A stretch of 64,000 nt of DNA. It comes from Rhizobium sp. P38BS-XIX (GTDB lineage: Bacteria; Pseudomonadota; Alphaproteobacteria; Rhizobiales; Rhizobiaceae). Shown piece by piece: positions 34,292 to 42,552 of the stretch. The stretch is from NCBI RefSeq assembly GCF_012641435.1, contig NZ_JABAIJ010000001.1:744001-808000 (forward strand), in the 5' to 3' direction. A program made the position numbers and the translations under genes. Under the pieces are notes generated by a model. The model worked only from the letters and a program-made list of their open reading frames with translations, was not told where the DNA came from and ran no database searches. How positions within the stretch are numbered: position 1 is the first letter of the stretch; each line of letters starts with the position of its first letter.

Positions 34292-36823
34292 GTGCCAACA
34301 TTTTCGCCTAGTCTTGAGAAGGCGCTGCATCAGGCACTGACCTACGCGAACGAGCGGCATCACGAATATGCCACGCTGGAACATCTGCTTTTGGCGCTGG
34401 TAGACGACGCCGACGCCGCAGCTGTCATGGGCGCGTGCAATGTTGATCTCGACGCGCTCCGTAAGACTCTGACTGAATACGTCGACAATGAACTTTCAAA
34501 CCTGATTACGGGCTATGACGAGGACTCCAAGCCGACCTCCGGCTTCCAGCGCGTCATCCAGCGTGCCGTGATCCATGTGCAGTCGTCCGGTCGCGAAGAA
34601 GTGACGGGCGCCAACGTTCTCGTCGCGATTTTCGCGGAACGGGAAAGCCATGCCGCATTCTTCCTGCAAGAGCAGGAAATGACCCGCTATGACGCGGTCA
34701 ACTACATCTCCCATGGCATCGGCAAGCGTCCGGGCTCGACCCAGACCCGCACGCCGCGCGGTGCTGAGGAAAGCGAATCCGAAAGCAAGCCGACCTCCCG
34801 CGGCGAGCAGGAGGATGGCAACGGCAAGAAGCAGCAGGATGCGCTGAAGGCCTATTGCGTGAACCTGAACGAGAAGGCCAAGAACGGCAAGATCGATCCG
34901 TTGATCGGCCGTCACTCGGAGGTCAACCGGACCATCCAGGTGCTTTGCCGCCGCTCGAAGAACAATCCGCTGTATGTCGGTGATCCCGGCGTCGGCAAGA
35001 CGGCGATTGCCGAAGGTCTTGCCAAGCGAATTGTCGAAGGCAAGGTTCCGGAAGCTCTGGCTGACGCCACGATCTTTTCGCTCGATATGGGCACGCTGCT
35101 TGCCGGCACCCGTTATCGCGGCGATTTCGAAGAACGCCTGAAGCAGGTCGTCAAGGAGCTCGAAGAGTATCCGGGCGCTGTGCTGTTCATCGACGAAATC
35201 CACACCGTCATCGGTGCGGGCGCCACCTCCGGCGGCGCGATGGACGCATCCAACCTGCTGAAGCCGGCACTTTCCTCGGGCGCGATCCGTTGCATCGGTT
35301 CGACGACCTACAAGGAATATCGCCAGTTCTTCGAAAAGGATCGGGCACTCGTCCGCCGCTTCCAGAAGATCGACGTCAACGAGCCGAGCATTGAAGATGC
35401 TATCGAAATCATGAAGGGCCTGAAGCCCTATTTCGAAGAGTATCACCACCTGCGCTACTCGAACGACGCCATCAAGTCGGCTGTCGAGCTCTCGGCCCGC
35501 TATATCTCCGACCGCAAGCTGCCGGATAAGGCAATCGACGTCATCGACGAAACCGGTGCGGCACAGATGCTGCTGCCGCCGTCGAAGCGCCGCAAGCTGA
35601 TCACCGAGCGTGAGATCGAAGTGACGATCGCCACGATGGCTCGTATTCCGCCGAAGACGGTATCGAAGGATGACGAGATGGTTCTCGCCAACCTCGAGCA
35701 GGAGCTGCGTTCTGTCGTTTACGGTCAGGATACTGCGATCGAAGCTCTTTCGACCTCGATCAAGCTGGCACGCGCCGGCCTGCGCGAACCGAACAAGCCG
35801 ATCGGTTGCTATGTCTTCTCCGGCCCCACCGGCGTCGGCAAGACCGAAGTGGCAAAGCAGCTTGCTTCGTCGCTCGGCGTCGAACTGCTGCGCTTCGACA
35901 TGTCGGAGTACATGGAGCGTCATACGGTTTCCCGTCTGCTCGGTGCACCTCCCGGCTATGTCGGCTTCGACCAGGGCGGCCTGTTGACCGATGGCGTCGA
36001 CCAGCATCCGCATAGCGTGGTTCTGCTCGACGAAATCGAGAAGGCGCATCCGGATATCTTCAATATCCTGCTGCAGGTCATGGACCATGGCTCGCTGACC
36101 GATCACAATGGCAAGAAGATCGACTTCCGCAACGTCATTCTGATCATGACGACGAATGCAGGCGCTTCGGAAATGGCCAAGGCCGCTATCGGCTTCGGCT
36201 CGTCCAAGCGCACAGGTGAGGATGAAGAGGCTCTCAACCGCCTGTTCACCCCGGAATTCCGCAATCGTCTGGATGCGACCATTCCGTTTGCACCGCTGCC
36301 GAATGTCGTTATCCACAAGGTCGTGCAGAAGTTCATCATGCAGCTTGAGGCTCAGCTTTCCGAACGGAACGTGACCTTCGATCTGCACGAGGATGCGATC
36401 GCCTGGCTGTCCGAAAAGGGCTACGACGACAAGATGGGCGCCCGTCCGCTGGCGCGCGTCATTCAGGAAAACATCAAGAAGCCGCTGGCCAACGAAATCC
36501 TCTTCGGCAAGCTGAAGAAGGGCGGCGTGGTCAATGTCACGGTCGGTAAGAAGGAAGACGGCACGACCGGCATCGTGCTTGAAGCGATCGCCGATACCGC
36601 TCCCATCCGGCCGAAGCCGGAAGCCGAGGTCGGCGATGCCTCTGGTGATGTCGACCATGATGACGGCGATACCACCGTCAAGGCCAGAAGCCGTGTAGGC
36701 AAAGCCGGCGCGGCTGCGGATGCCCGTCGTTCGGCCAAGGCCTCACCGACCGGTGACAGCGATGGATCCGAAGGCAAGTCGCCGCGTAAGGGCGGCACGG
36801 TGCCGAAGGTTCCGCGCAAGTAA
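34292..36823 (+). CDS. clpA: ATP-dependent Clp protease ATP-binding subunit ClpA
   Basis: About 843 residues. The N domain (about 1-145) binds ClpS. The D1 AAA+ module has Walker A GDPGVGKT at 230-237 and Walker B VLFIDEIHTVIGAG. The D2 module has GPTGVGKT (near residue 515), VVLLDEIEKAHPD, and the IGF loop in AAIGFGSSKRTG that docks onto ClpP. The C-terminus ends in an 80-residue charged tail not found in E. coli ClpA. The start is GTG with GAGGA upstream, 10 bases after clpS, so the two are co-expressed. clpP is not in this window. Confidence 0.97.
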   Translation: MPTFSPSLEKALHQALTYANERHHEYATLEHLLLALVDDADAAAVMGACNVDLDALRKTLTEYVDNELSNLITGYDEDSKPTSGFQRVIQRAVIHVQSSGREEVTGANVLVAIFAERESHAAFFLQEQEMTRYDAVNYISHGIGKRPGSTQTRTPRGAEESESESKPTSRGEQEDGNGKKQQDALKAYCVNLNEKAKNGKIDPLIGRHSEVNRTIQVLCRRSKNNPLYVGDPGVGKTAIAEGLAKRIVEGKVPEALADATIFSLDMGTLLAGTRYRGDFEERLKQVVKELEEYPGAVLFIDEIHTVIGAGATSGGAMDASNLLKPALSSGAIRCIGSTTYKEYRQFFEKDRALVRRFQKIDVNEPSIEDAIEIMKGLKPYFEEYHHLRYSNDAIKSAVELSARYISDRKLPDKAIDVIDETGAAQMLLPPSKRRKLITEREIEVTIATMARIPPKTVSKDDEMVLANLEQELRSVVYGQDTAIEALSTSIKLARAGLREPNKPIGCYVFSGPTGVGKTEVAKQLASSLGVELLRFDMSEYMERHTVSRLLGAPPGYVGFDQGGLLTDGVDQHPHSVVLLDEIEKAHPDIFNILLQVMDHGSLTDHNGKKIDFRNVILIMTTNAGASEMAKAAIGFGSSKRTGEDEEALNRLFTPEFRNRLDATIPFAPLPNVVIHKVVQKFIMQLEAQLSERNVTFDLHEDAIAWLSEKGYDDKMGARPLARVIQENIKKPLANEILFGKLKKGGVVNVTVGKKEDGTTGIVLEAIADTAPIRPKPEAEVGDASGDVDHDDGDTTVKARSRVGKAGAAADARRSAKASPTGDSDGSEGKSPRKGGTVPKVPRK

Positions 36824-36850
36824 TCGCCGACTGGTGACTTGAGAAAACCA

Positions 36851-36882
36851 AAAGGCTGCATTGGAAACAATGCAGCCTTTTT
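36851..36882 (+). terminator. Rho-independent terminator of clpSA
   Basis: A 12-bp perfect stem (AAAGGCTGCATT / AATGCAGCCTTT) with a 6-base loop and following T residues, 28 bases after clpA. Symmetric A and T flanks allow it to serve the convergent Dabb gene also. Confidence 0.9.
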
Positions 36883-36912
36883 ATATGCTTATTCTAATTT
36901 TCAAATGAGGGA

Positions 36913-37203
36913 CTAGAGCTTCGTATAGTCGATCTCCAGGAAGGATTCGACATCAGGCACCCAGCGATCCCTGACGAAAGCAACGTGATCCGGATGGATG
37001 TTGTAGGCGTCGTAGCCGGCTTGGTCGTCGAACTCCATCGAGAAGCCGAACGTAAAATCGTTCTTCGGGCTGGTCTGCCGGAGCTGCTCGAAGTTCCGGA
37101 CGCTCGGTATCTCCTTGAGAACAAGAGCATCTGCGAGAAAGCTGACTTCCTCAGCCGAGCCGGCCGGATGTTTCAGGCGAAAGGCGACGGTATGGCGGAT
37201 CAT
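36913..37203 (-). CDS. Dabb family (stress-responsive alpha-beta barrel) protein
   Basis: 96 residues starting MIRHTVAFRLKHPAG and containing FGFSMEFDDQAGYDAYNIHPDHVAFV, the hallmark of dimeric alpha-beta barrel proteins. GGAGG lies right before this ATG; longer forms reach into the HIT gene. Function unknown. It follows the HIT gene after 13 bases, so the pair is probably one transcript. Confidence 0.85.
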   Translation of the reverse strand: MIRHTVAFRLKHPAGSAEEVSFLADALVLKEIPSVRNFEQLRQTSPKNDFTFGFSMEFDDQAGYDAYNIHPDHVAFVRDRWVPDVESFLEIDYTKL

Positions 37204-37216
37204 GGCCGCCTCCAAG

Positions 37217-37645
37217 TTAAGCCAGAGCTTCGATAATTTTCTTGGCGTTTTCGGCCAATACCGCACCATCTTCCATCTTGCCGGAATGCGGCTTCAAGGC
37301 CGCGCCTTCATGACGCGGAATGACATGGAAATGAAGGTGAAACACGGTTTGGCCGGCTGACGGTTCGTTAAACTGGGCGATATAGACACCATCGGCATCG
37401 AAAGCTTCCTGAACGGCAACGGCCACTTTCTGCACGACTGTAATGGCCTGCTGCAGGGCGGCCGGATCGGCATCGAGAATGTTGCGCGACGCTGATTTCG
37501 GCACGACGAGCGTATGGCCCGGCGACTGCGGCATCACATCCATGAAGGCGACCGTGTGCTCATCCTCGTAGACGCGGTAGGAGGGAATATCGCCCTTCAG
37601 GATCTTCGCGAAGATATTGTTGTCGTCATAGGCGGGGCTGGTCAT
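37217..37645 (-). CDS. HIT family nucleotide-binding hydrolase
   Basis: 142 residues. The histidine triad HLHFHVIPR near residue 103 has the catalytic middle His, and IFAKILKGDIPSYRVYEDE is the usual HIT N-terminus. HinT-type proteins cleave nucleoside phosphoramidates such as adenylyl-lysine. First gene of a pair with the Dabb protein. Confidence 0.92.
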   Translation of the reverse strand: MTSPAYDDNNIFAKILKGDIPSYRVYEDEHTVAFMDVMPQSPGHTLVVPKSASRNILDADPAALQQAITVVQKVAVAVQEAFDADGVYIAQFNEPSAGQTVFHLHFHVIPRHEGAALKPHSGKMEDGAVLAENAKKIIEALA

Positions 37646-37790
37646 CCAGGGTCTCCTCGTCTTGCGGTTATGGTTGCATCAAACGGTTAGGGCAATTCTC
37701 CCCGAAAACCGTATAGCGGTTTTTCGTCTGGAATTGCGTAGAAACAAAAAGATAGAGCCTTTTTGCTATTCGAAGAAAAGCGGGAAGGCT

Positions 37791-38978
37791 TCAGATATCC
37801 TGCCGTTCGCCCTTGCGGAAGGGGCTGTGCTCGGTGAGGATTTCGCTCATCTCCTCCACCTGCTCCCGCTCGTGTTTCAGATAGTCGGCAACCGCGCGTC
37901 GCAGGCCGTGATGGCCGATGTAATGCGCGGAATGGGTAATGACCGGGAGATAGCCACGTGCCAGCTTGTGTTCGCCCTGTGCTCCCGCTTCAACCCGCTT
38001 GAGGCCCTTGCTCAAAGCAAAATCGATTGCTTGATGGTAGCAGACCTCGAAATGCAGGAAAGGATGGTCCTCGACGCAGCCCCAATGCCGGCCATACAAG
38101 GTTTCGCCGCCAATGAAGTTGATCGCGCCGGCAATATAACGGCCTTCGCGCTTTGCCATGACGAGCAGGATATCGTCGGGCATGCGCTCCCCGATCAACG
38201 AATAGAATTTGCGCGTCAGGTAAGGGCGGCCCCATTTGCGGCTGCCGGTATCCATGTAGAAGGCAAAGAACTGATCCCAGATGTTTTCGGTGAGATCGCT
38301 GCCGGTCAGCCAATCTATGGTGATGCCGTGCTCGACGGCTGCGCGCCGCTCTTTTTTGAGAGCCTTGCGCTTGCGCGATGCGAGCGTATCGAGGAAGGCG
38401 TCGTGATTGGCATAGCCTTCGTTGATGAAGTGAAACTGCTGATCGGTACGATGGAGGTAACCATCCGTTTCGAAGACGGAGGCCTCTTCTTCCGGCAGGA
38501 AGGTGATATGCGCCGAGGAGACCCCCATCTGCCGGCTGACTTCCTTCAGGCTTTCGGCGAGTGCCGGCTGGATCGCTTCACGATCCTGGCCATCGGCGAC
38601 GAGCAGGCGCGGTCCTGTGGCCGGCGTAAAGGGAATGGAGCATTGCAGTTTCGGATAATACTGACCGCCGGCCCGTTCGAAGGCATCCGCCCAGCCGTGG
38701 TCGAACACATATTCTCCCTGGCTGTGGTTTTTCAGATAGCCGACAACCGCGCCGATCAAATCGCCGCCGCCGGTCTCGAGAAGCAGATGATTGCCGAGCC
38801 AGCCCGTCTTGTCGGTCGCAGAGCCGGATTCCTCCAGCGAGGATAGGAAGGCGTGGGAGACAAACGGGTTATAGGGCAGCACCTGGCTTGCCTTGGACGC
38901 TCCGGCAAGCTTTGACCAGCTTTCCGGGGCGATGTTTTTGAAAGATCGTTCGACTCGAATGGATAATTCGTCTGTCAT
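37791..38978 (-). CDS. FemAB-like / peptidoglycan-type GNAT acyltransferase (DUF482)
   Basis: 395 residues from an internal ATG. The protein matches the DUF482 family, with a FemAB-type GNAT fold: KKERRAAVEHGITIDWLTGSD, FYMDTGSRKWGRPYLTRKFY, GRHWGCVEDHPFLHFEVCYHQAIDFAL and EAGAQGEHKLARGY. Related proteins transfer amino acids or acyl groups, but the acceptor is unknown here. The start is uncertain: the frame is open to 39065, yet the first 29 codons look noncoding and the ribosome site at 38978 is weak. Confidence 0.82.
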   Translation of the reverse strand: MTDELSIRVERSFKNIAPESWSKLAGASKASQVLPYNPFVSHAFLSSLEESGSATDKTGWLGNHLLLETGGGDLIGAVVGYLKNHSQGEYVFDHGWADAFERAGGQYYPKLQCSIPFTPATGPRLLVADGQDREAIQPALAESLKEVSRQMGVSSAHITFLPEEEASVFETDGYLHRTDQQFHFINEGYANHDAFLDTLASRKRKALKKERRAAVEHGITIDWLTGSDLTENIWDQFFAFYMDTGSRKWGRPYLTRKFYSLIGERMPDDILLVMAKREGRYIAGAINFIGGETLYGRHWGCVEDHPFLHFEVCYHQAIDFALSKGLKRVEAGAQGEHKLARGYLPVITHSAHYIGHHGLRRAVADYLKHEREQVEEMSEILTEHSPFRKGERQDI

Positions 38979-39103
38979 CAAACTCTTGGACGCTAACAAG
39001 GAAGGAACGGGGCTCTGGCTGCTGCGCCTTGCGTCCGGCAGGACGCGTTGGGAGCGCAGCGGCATTTCAAGTGGCGCGTAACCTTCCGTCTATCGGTCCC
39101 GAT

Positions 39104-39826
39104 TTACGAGGCTATGCGCGGATCAAAACCTTCGAAGGTCATCTGGTCTGCATTGGCAAATGTGTGTTTGCGGGCCGCCTCGTCGCGCACGGTCCAGGTA
39201 ATGACCGGAATGTCGCGCTGGCGCTGCGCCGTGACGAAGGGGTTCGGCAGGTGGCCGTAGAAGTACGAAATGAAGTCTAGCCCAAGATGCATGGCTTCGT
39301 CATGCTGAAAAAATGTCTCGGGCTTGTTTCCTTCTGCCGTCAACCCCACCGGATAGCGTGCCTCCAGAGCCTTAAGGTCCTTGAGCAGCCAATGGTCGAA
39401 GCTCATCAGCGCGACATGGCCCTTGTAACCTTCGAGCACGTCAAGAACAGCTTCCGCAAAGCCATCGTCATCACCTTCGCGTCCCTTCAGCTCAAGCACG
39501 AGGGGTACTTTGCCATCGCAAAGCTGCAGCAGCTGCTTCAGTGTCGGGATCTTGTCCTCGGTGCCGCCGATCGAAAGCAGACCGAGCTCTGCCGAGGTGC
39601 GCTCACGCACTTCGCCGGGCAGGTTGCAGACGCGCTGGAGATCGTCGTCGTGGAAAACGATCGGAACGCCGTCCGAGGCGTAGTGCAGGTCGCATTCGAT
39701 GGAGAAACCCGCCTCGATGGCGCGGCTGAAGGCAGAGAGCGTGTTCTCCCAGATCTGCTTGTTCATGTCATGATAGCCGCGATGGGCGACGGGACGCTCG
39801 GTCAACCAGGCAAGCTTGCTCATCAT
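39104..39826 (-). CDS. Glycerophosphodiester phosphodiesterase
   Basis: 240 residues of the GDPD TIM-barrel family: the catalytic H-R-G in VAHRGYHD, E-x-D in IECDLHYASDG, and H in IVFHDDDLQRV, followed by LVLELKGRE. It hydrolyses glycerophosphodiesters to glycerol 3-phosphate and an alcohol. No signal peptide is seen, so it is cytoplasmic like UgpQ. The start codon overlaps the ridA stop by four bases (ATGA), so translation is coupled. Confidence 0.92.
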   Translation of the reverse strand: MMSKLAWLTERPVAHRGYHDMNKQIWENTLSAFSRAIEAGFSIECDLHYASDGVPIVFHDDDLQRVCNLPGEVRERTSAELGLLSIGGTEDKIPTLKQLLQLCDGKVPLVLELKGREGDDDGFAEAVLDVLEGYKGHVALMSFDHWLLKDLKALEARYPVGLTAEGNKPETFFQHDEAMHLGLDFISYFYGHLPNPFVTAQRQRDIPVITWTVRDEAARKHTFANADQMTFEGFDPRIAS

Positions 39827-40290
39827 GCAATTTCCAGAATGGCATCGATTTCAACGGCGGCATTGAGCGGCAGCGCCGCCATGCCGACAGCGGCGCGGGC
39901 ATGCTTGCCGGCTTCGCCGAGTACATTTGCCAGAAGATTGGAGGCGCCGTTGATCACAAGATGTTGTTCGACGAAATCCGGGGTCGAGGCAACGAAGCCG
40001 TTCAGCTTGATAAGGCGCTTGATCCGGCCGAGATCGCCGCCGAGTGCCGCCTTCGCCTGTGCAAGAATGTTGATGGCGCACAGTTCGGCCGCGCGCTGGC
40101 CATCTGCGACGTCGACGTCCTTGCCGAGATGACCGGTGACACCGATCTTGCCGTTTTCCATCGGCAACTGACCCGACAGATAAAGAAGATTGCCGCTGAT
40201 GACATAAGGAACATAGTTGGCGGCCGGTGCGGCGGCCTGAGGCAGAACGATCCCGAGTTCCTTGAGGCGACCTTCAATTGCGTCGGACAT
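39823..40290 (-). CDS. RidA/YjgF-like protein (YjgH/AtuF-type)
   Basis: 155 residues of the YjgF/YER057c/UK114 superfamily: YVISGNLLYLSGQLPMENGK, KDVDVADGQRAAELCAINILAQAKAALGGDLGRIKRLIKLNGFV and a C-terminal GMAALPLNAAVEIDAILEIA. Longer than true RidA and lacking the Arg105-type context, so it belongs to a sister subgroup and imine deaminase activity is not certain. The ATG at 40290 has GGGAG 7 bases before it; an ATG two codons earlier is too close. It overlaps the GDPD gene. Confidence 0.85.
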   Translation of the reverse strand: MSDAIEGRLKELGIVLPQAAAPAANYVPYVISGNLLYLSGQLPMENGKIGVTGHLGKDVDVADGQRAAELCAINILAQAKAALGGDLGRIKRLIKLNGFVASTPDFVEQHLVINGASNLLANVLGEAGKHARAAVGMAALPLNAAVEIDAILEIA

Positions 40291-40425
40291 TTTCATCTCC
40301 CGTTTTGTTGTAAAAACTTCAAAAATCCGGCATCAAGACTAAATTCCGTCACTTAGGATCGGCAGCCTCGTTTTAGCCGAAAGCGTTCTTATAACATCGC
40401 GTGCGAGTCCAACAGGAGATAATGA

Positions 40426-41253
40426 ATGTTCCGCTCGAGTCTTGCTGCCACCGTCGTTTCGGGCCTGAGCATTCTGTCACTGGGAACTTCGTCAGCCTAC
40501 GCGGCCGGTCCGAGCGGCCTGATCGCTCATCGCGCCGTCTACGATCTCGAATTGAAGGACGCGTCGGACCGATCGGGTATTTCCGGCATGGTCGGCCGCA
40601 TGGTCTATGAGTTCGAAGGCTCCGATTGCACCGGATTCACGACGAATTTCCGTTTCGTGACGCAAATCGATACGGGCGATTCCACCCGGGTCAGCGATCA
40701 GCAGACGACGACATTCGAAGATCTGGCAAAGCGCGTGTTCCGCTTCGAAACGAAATCATACACCGACAGCCAGCTGGACAAGGATGTGCGCGGCGCTGCG
40801 ACCGACGACCAGAAGGGCATCAAGGTCGACCTGACCCAGCCCCACAACAAGCAGGTCGAGCTTATCCAGAGCCGTTTCCCCACCGAGCACATGCTCGACA
40901 TCATTCAAAACGCCAAGCTCGGCAAGAATTTCTTCGAGGCGCAGGTGTTTGACGGTTCGGACGATGGCGACAAGCCGCTCATCGCAACCACTGTCGTCGG
41001 CAAGCAGGAGACGCCCGCCACCGACGACCCCGATGCCGACAAGGCCGGCGCTTTTTCAAAGACGCCGTTCTGGCCCGTCACGGTCGCCTACTTCAACGAG
41101 AAGTCGGTGGGCGATGCCACCCCGGTCTACCGCATGTCGTTCAAGCTCTACGAGAACGGCATCACGCGCGATCTGACCATGGATTACGGCGACTTCGTAC
41201 TTACCGGCAAGCTGACCAAGCTTGAGGTTCTCGACAACAAGGCGTGCCAATAG
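40426..41253 (+). CDS. eipB: EipB-like periplasmic envelope integrity protein (DUF1849)
   Basis: 275 residues with a cleavable signal peptide ending near SSAYA/AG. The mature part begins LIAHRAVYDLELKDASDRSGI and has VEL IQSRFPTEHMLDII-type segments typical of DUF1849. Two Cys remain in the mature protein (GSDCTGF and DNKACQ at the C-terminus), matching the disulfide described for Brucella EipB, which supports envelope integrity. It is 215 bases before telA on the same strand, but a PHO box and promoter intervene, so separate transcription is likely. Confidence 0.9.
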   Translation: MFRSSLAATVVSGLSILSLGTSSAYAAGPSGLIAHRAVYDLELKDASDRSGISGMVGRMVYEFEGSDCTGFTTNFRFVTQIDTGDSTRVSDQQTTTFEDLAKRVFRFETKSYTDSQLDKDVRGAATDDQKGIKVDLTQPHNKQVELIQSRFPTEHMLDIIQNAKLGKNFFEAQVFDGSDDGDKPLIATTVVGKQETPATDDPDADKAGAFSKTPFWPVTVAYFNEKSVGDATPVYRMSFKLYENGITRDLTMDYGDFVLTGKLTKLEVLDNKACQ

Positions 41254-41287
41254 CTCGCGCCTGCGTTGCGTCCAAAACATAAAATCA

Positions 41288-41322
41288 CTGTCATAAAACT
41301 GTAATCCAAGCGTCATTATGCT
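41288..41322 (+). promoter_or_regulatory. PHO box with downstream -10 element before telA
   Basis: CTGTCATAAAACTGTAAT (41288-41305) is two direct 7-base repeats, CTGTCAT and CTGTAAT, 11 bases apart, which is the PhoB binding-site design. Eleven bases further is TATGCT (41317-41322), a fair -10. In PhoB-activated promoters the box replaces the -35 at about this distance. The telA start is 146 bases downstream of the -10. Confidence 0.7.
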
Positions 41323-41467
41323 GTGGAACTATCGGCACGTGTGGGTGAGTCTTGCGTTCACCCGTGCCGATCAGGAATTGTAGTGGGGCGCGCGGGGGTG
41401 GATCGTCTGGGGGCGATTGACGGTTTTTTGCGGTCGGCTCCGTATTATCGACGAGAAAGCGCGATCC

Positions 41468-42547
41468 ATGAGCAATGTCGAAACTTCCACCGGTTCCAAC
41501 AACACGCTGCCGGTCGTCACGGCGGACCCTGCCGAGATCGCCCGCATTGGTGATACGATCGACCTGACCGATCGCGCTGGCATTTCCGTTTATGGGGATC
41601 GCGCCCAGCAGTCCGTGTCCGATTATTCCGATCGCATCCTGCGTGAAGTCCGCAATCGCGATCTTGGCGAGGTCGGCAAACTTCTGACCGATATCATCGT
41701 CAAGTCGAAGAAGCTGGATCCGGCGTCGCTGAAGGATGAGGGATTCCTCTCGCGCATGTTCTCATCGTTCCGTGCAAGGCTCGAACGCTTCAAGGAACAG
41801 TTCGAAGACGTCGCCGGCCAGATCGATCGCATCGGGCTCGAGCTCGATCGTCACAAGGATGTCCTGCGCAGGGACATCGCGCTGCTTGACGACCTGCACG
41901 AAGAAACCAAGCAATCCATCGTTCGGCTCGATGCCTATGTGCAGGCCGGCAAGGAGTTTGCCGATCGCTTTCGCACGACCGAACTTCCGCGCCTGAAGAG
42001 TGCGGCCGACGCCGCCTCTGCCAATCCCGGCGGCGGTATGCTGGAAGCACAGATCTATCAAGACAGCGTTCAAGCGCTCGACCGGCTGGAAAAGCGGGTC
42101 TTCTATTTGCAGCAGGCCCGCCAGCTCGGCATCCAGCAATTGCCGCAGATCCGCATCGTCCAGGCGGGTGACGAGACGTTGATCGAGAATTTGCAGGCGA
42201 CCTCGGCGCTGACGGTGCCGGCATGGAAGCAGAAAATGGTGATCCTGCTCGGTCTTACCCAGCAGAAGTCGGCTCTCGAATTGCAGAAGACGGTGACGGA
42301 CGCCACGAACGACATGATCCGTCAGGCGTCGAAGATGATGAAGGATCAGGCGATTGCCATCGAACAGCAATCTCAGCGCGGTATCGTCGATATCGACACG
42401 CTGGCTGCGGCCAACCGCGACCTGATCGATACGATCGGCGGTGTGCTCAAGGTGCAGGAGGATGGCCGCGCCAAGCGCGCCGAGGCCGAGCAGCGGATGC
42501 AGAAAATGACCATTGAACTCAAGAAAGCAATGATCGAGGCGCGGTAA
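41468..42547 (+). CDS. TelA/YaaN-family toxic anion resistance protein
   Basis: 359 residues of the TelA family, mostly helical: NPDGGM-type loop replaced by ASANPGGGMLEAQIYQDSVQALDRLEKRVFYLQQARQLGIQQLPQIRIVQAGDETLIENLQAT is the family core, with ALTVPAWKQKMVILLGLTQQKSALELQKTV following. TelA was named for tellurite resistance and YaaN pairs with XpaC in Bacillus. No membrane segment is seen. The ATG has GAGAAAG upstream. It is the first gene of a cluster with the VWA lipoprotein (5 bases downstream), xpaC and a Tat-type binding protein. Confidence 0.85.
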   Translation: MSNVETSTGSNNTLPVVTADPAEIARIGDTIDLTDRAGISVYGDRAQQSVSDYSDRILREVRNRDLGEVGKLLTDIIVKSKKLDPASLKDEGFLSRMFSSFRARLERFKEQFEDVAGQIDRIGLELDRHKDVLRRDIALLDDLHEETKQSIVRLDAYVQAGKEFADRFRTTELPRLKSAADAASANPGGGMLEAQIYQDSVQALDRLEKRVFYLQQARQLGIQQLPQIRIVQAGDETLIENLQATSALTVPAWKQKMVILLGLTQQKSALELQKTVTDATNDMIRQASKMMKDQAIAIEQQSQRGIVDIDTLAAANRDLIDTIGGVLKVQEDGRAKRAEAEQRMQKMTIELKKAMIEAR

Positions 42548-42552
42548 TTCGC

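Noticed and set aside
34496..36658. 720-codon open frame antisense to clpA
   Set aside because: An effect of high GC and codon bias in clpA. The product shows no domain and would require two genes on the same DNA.
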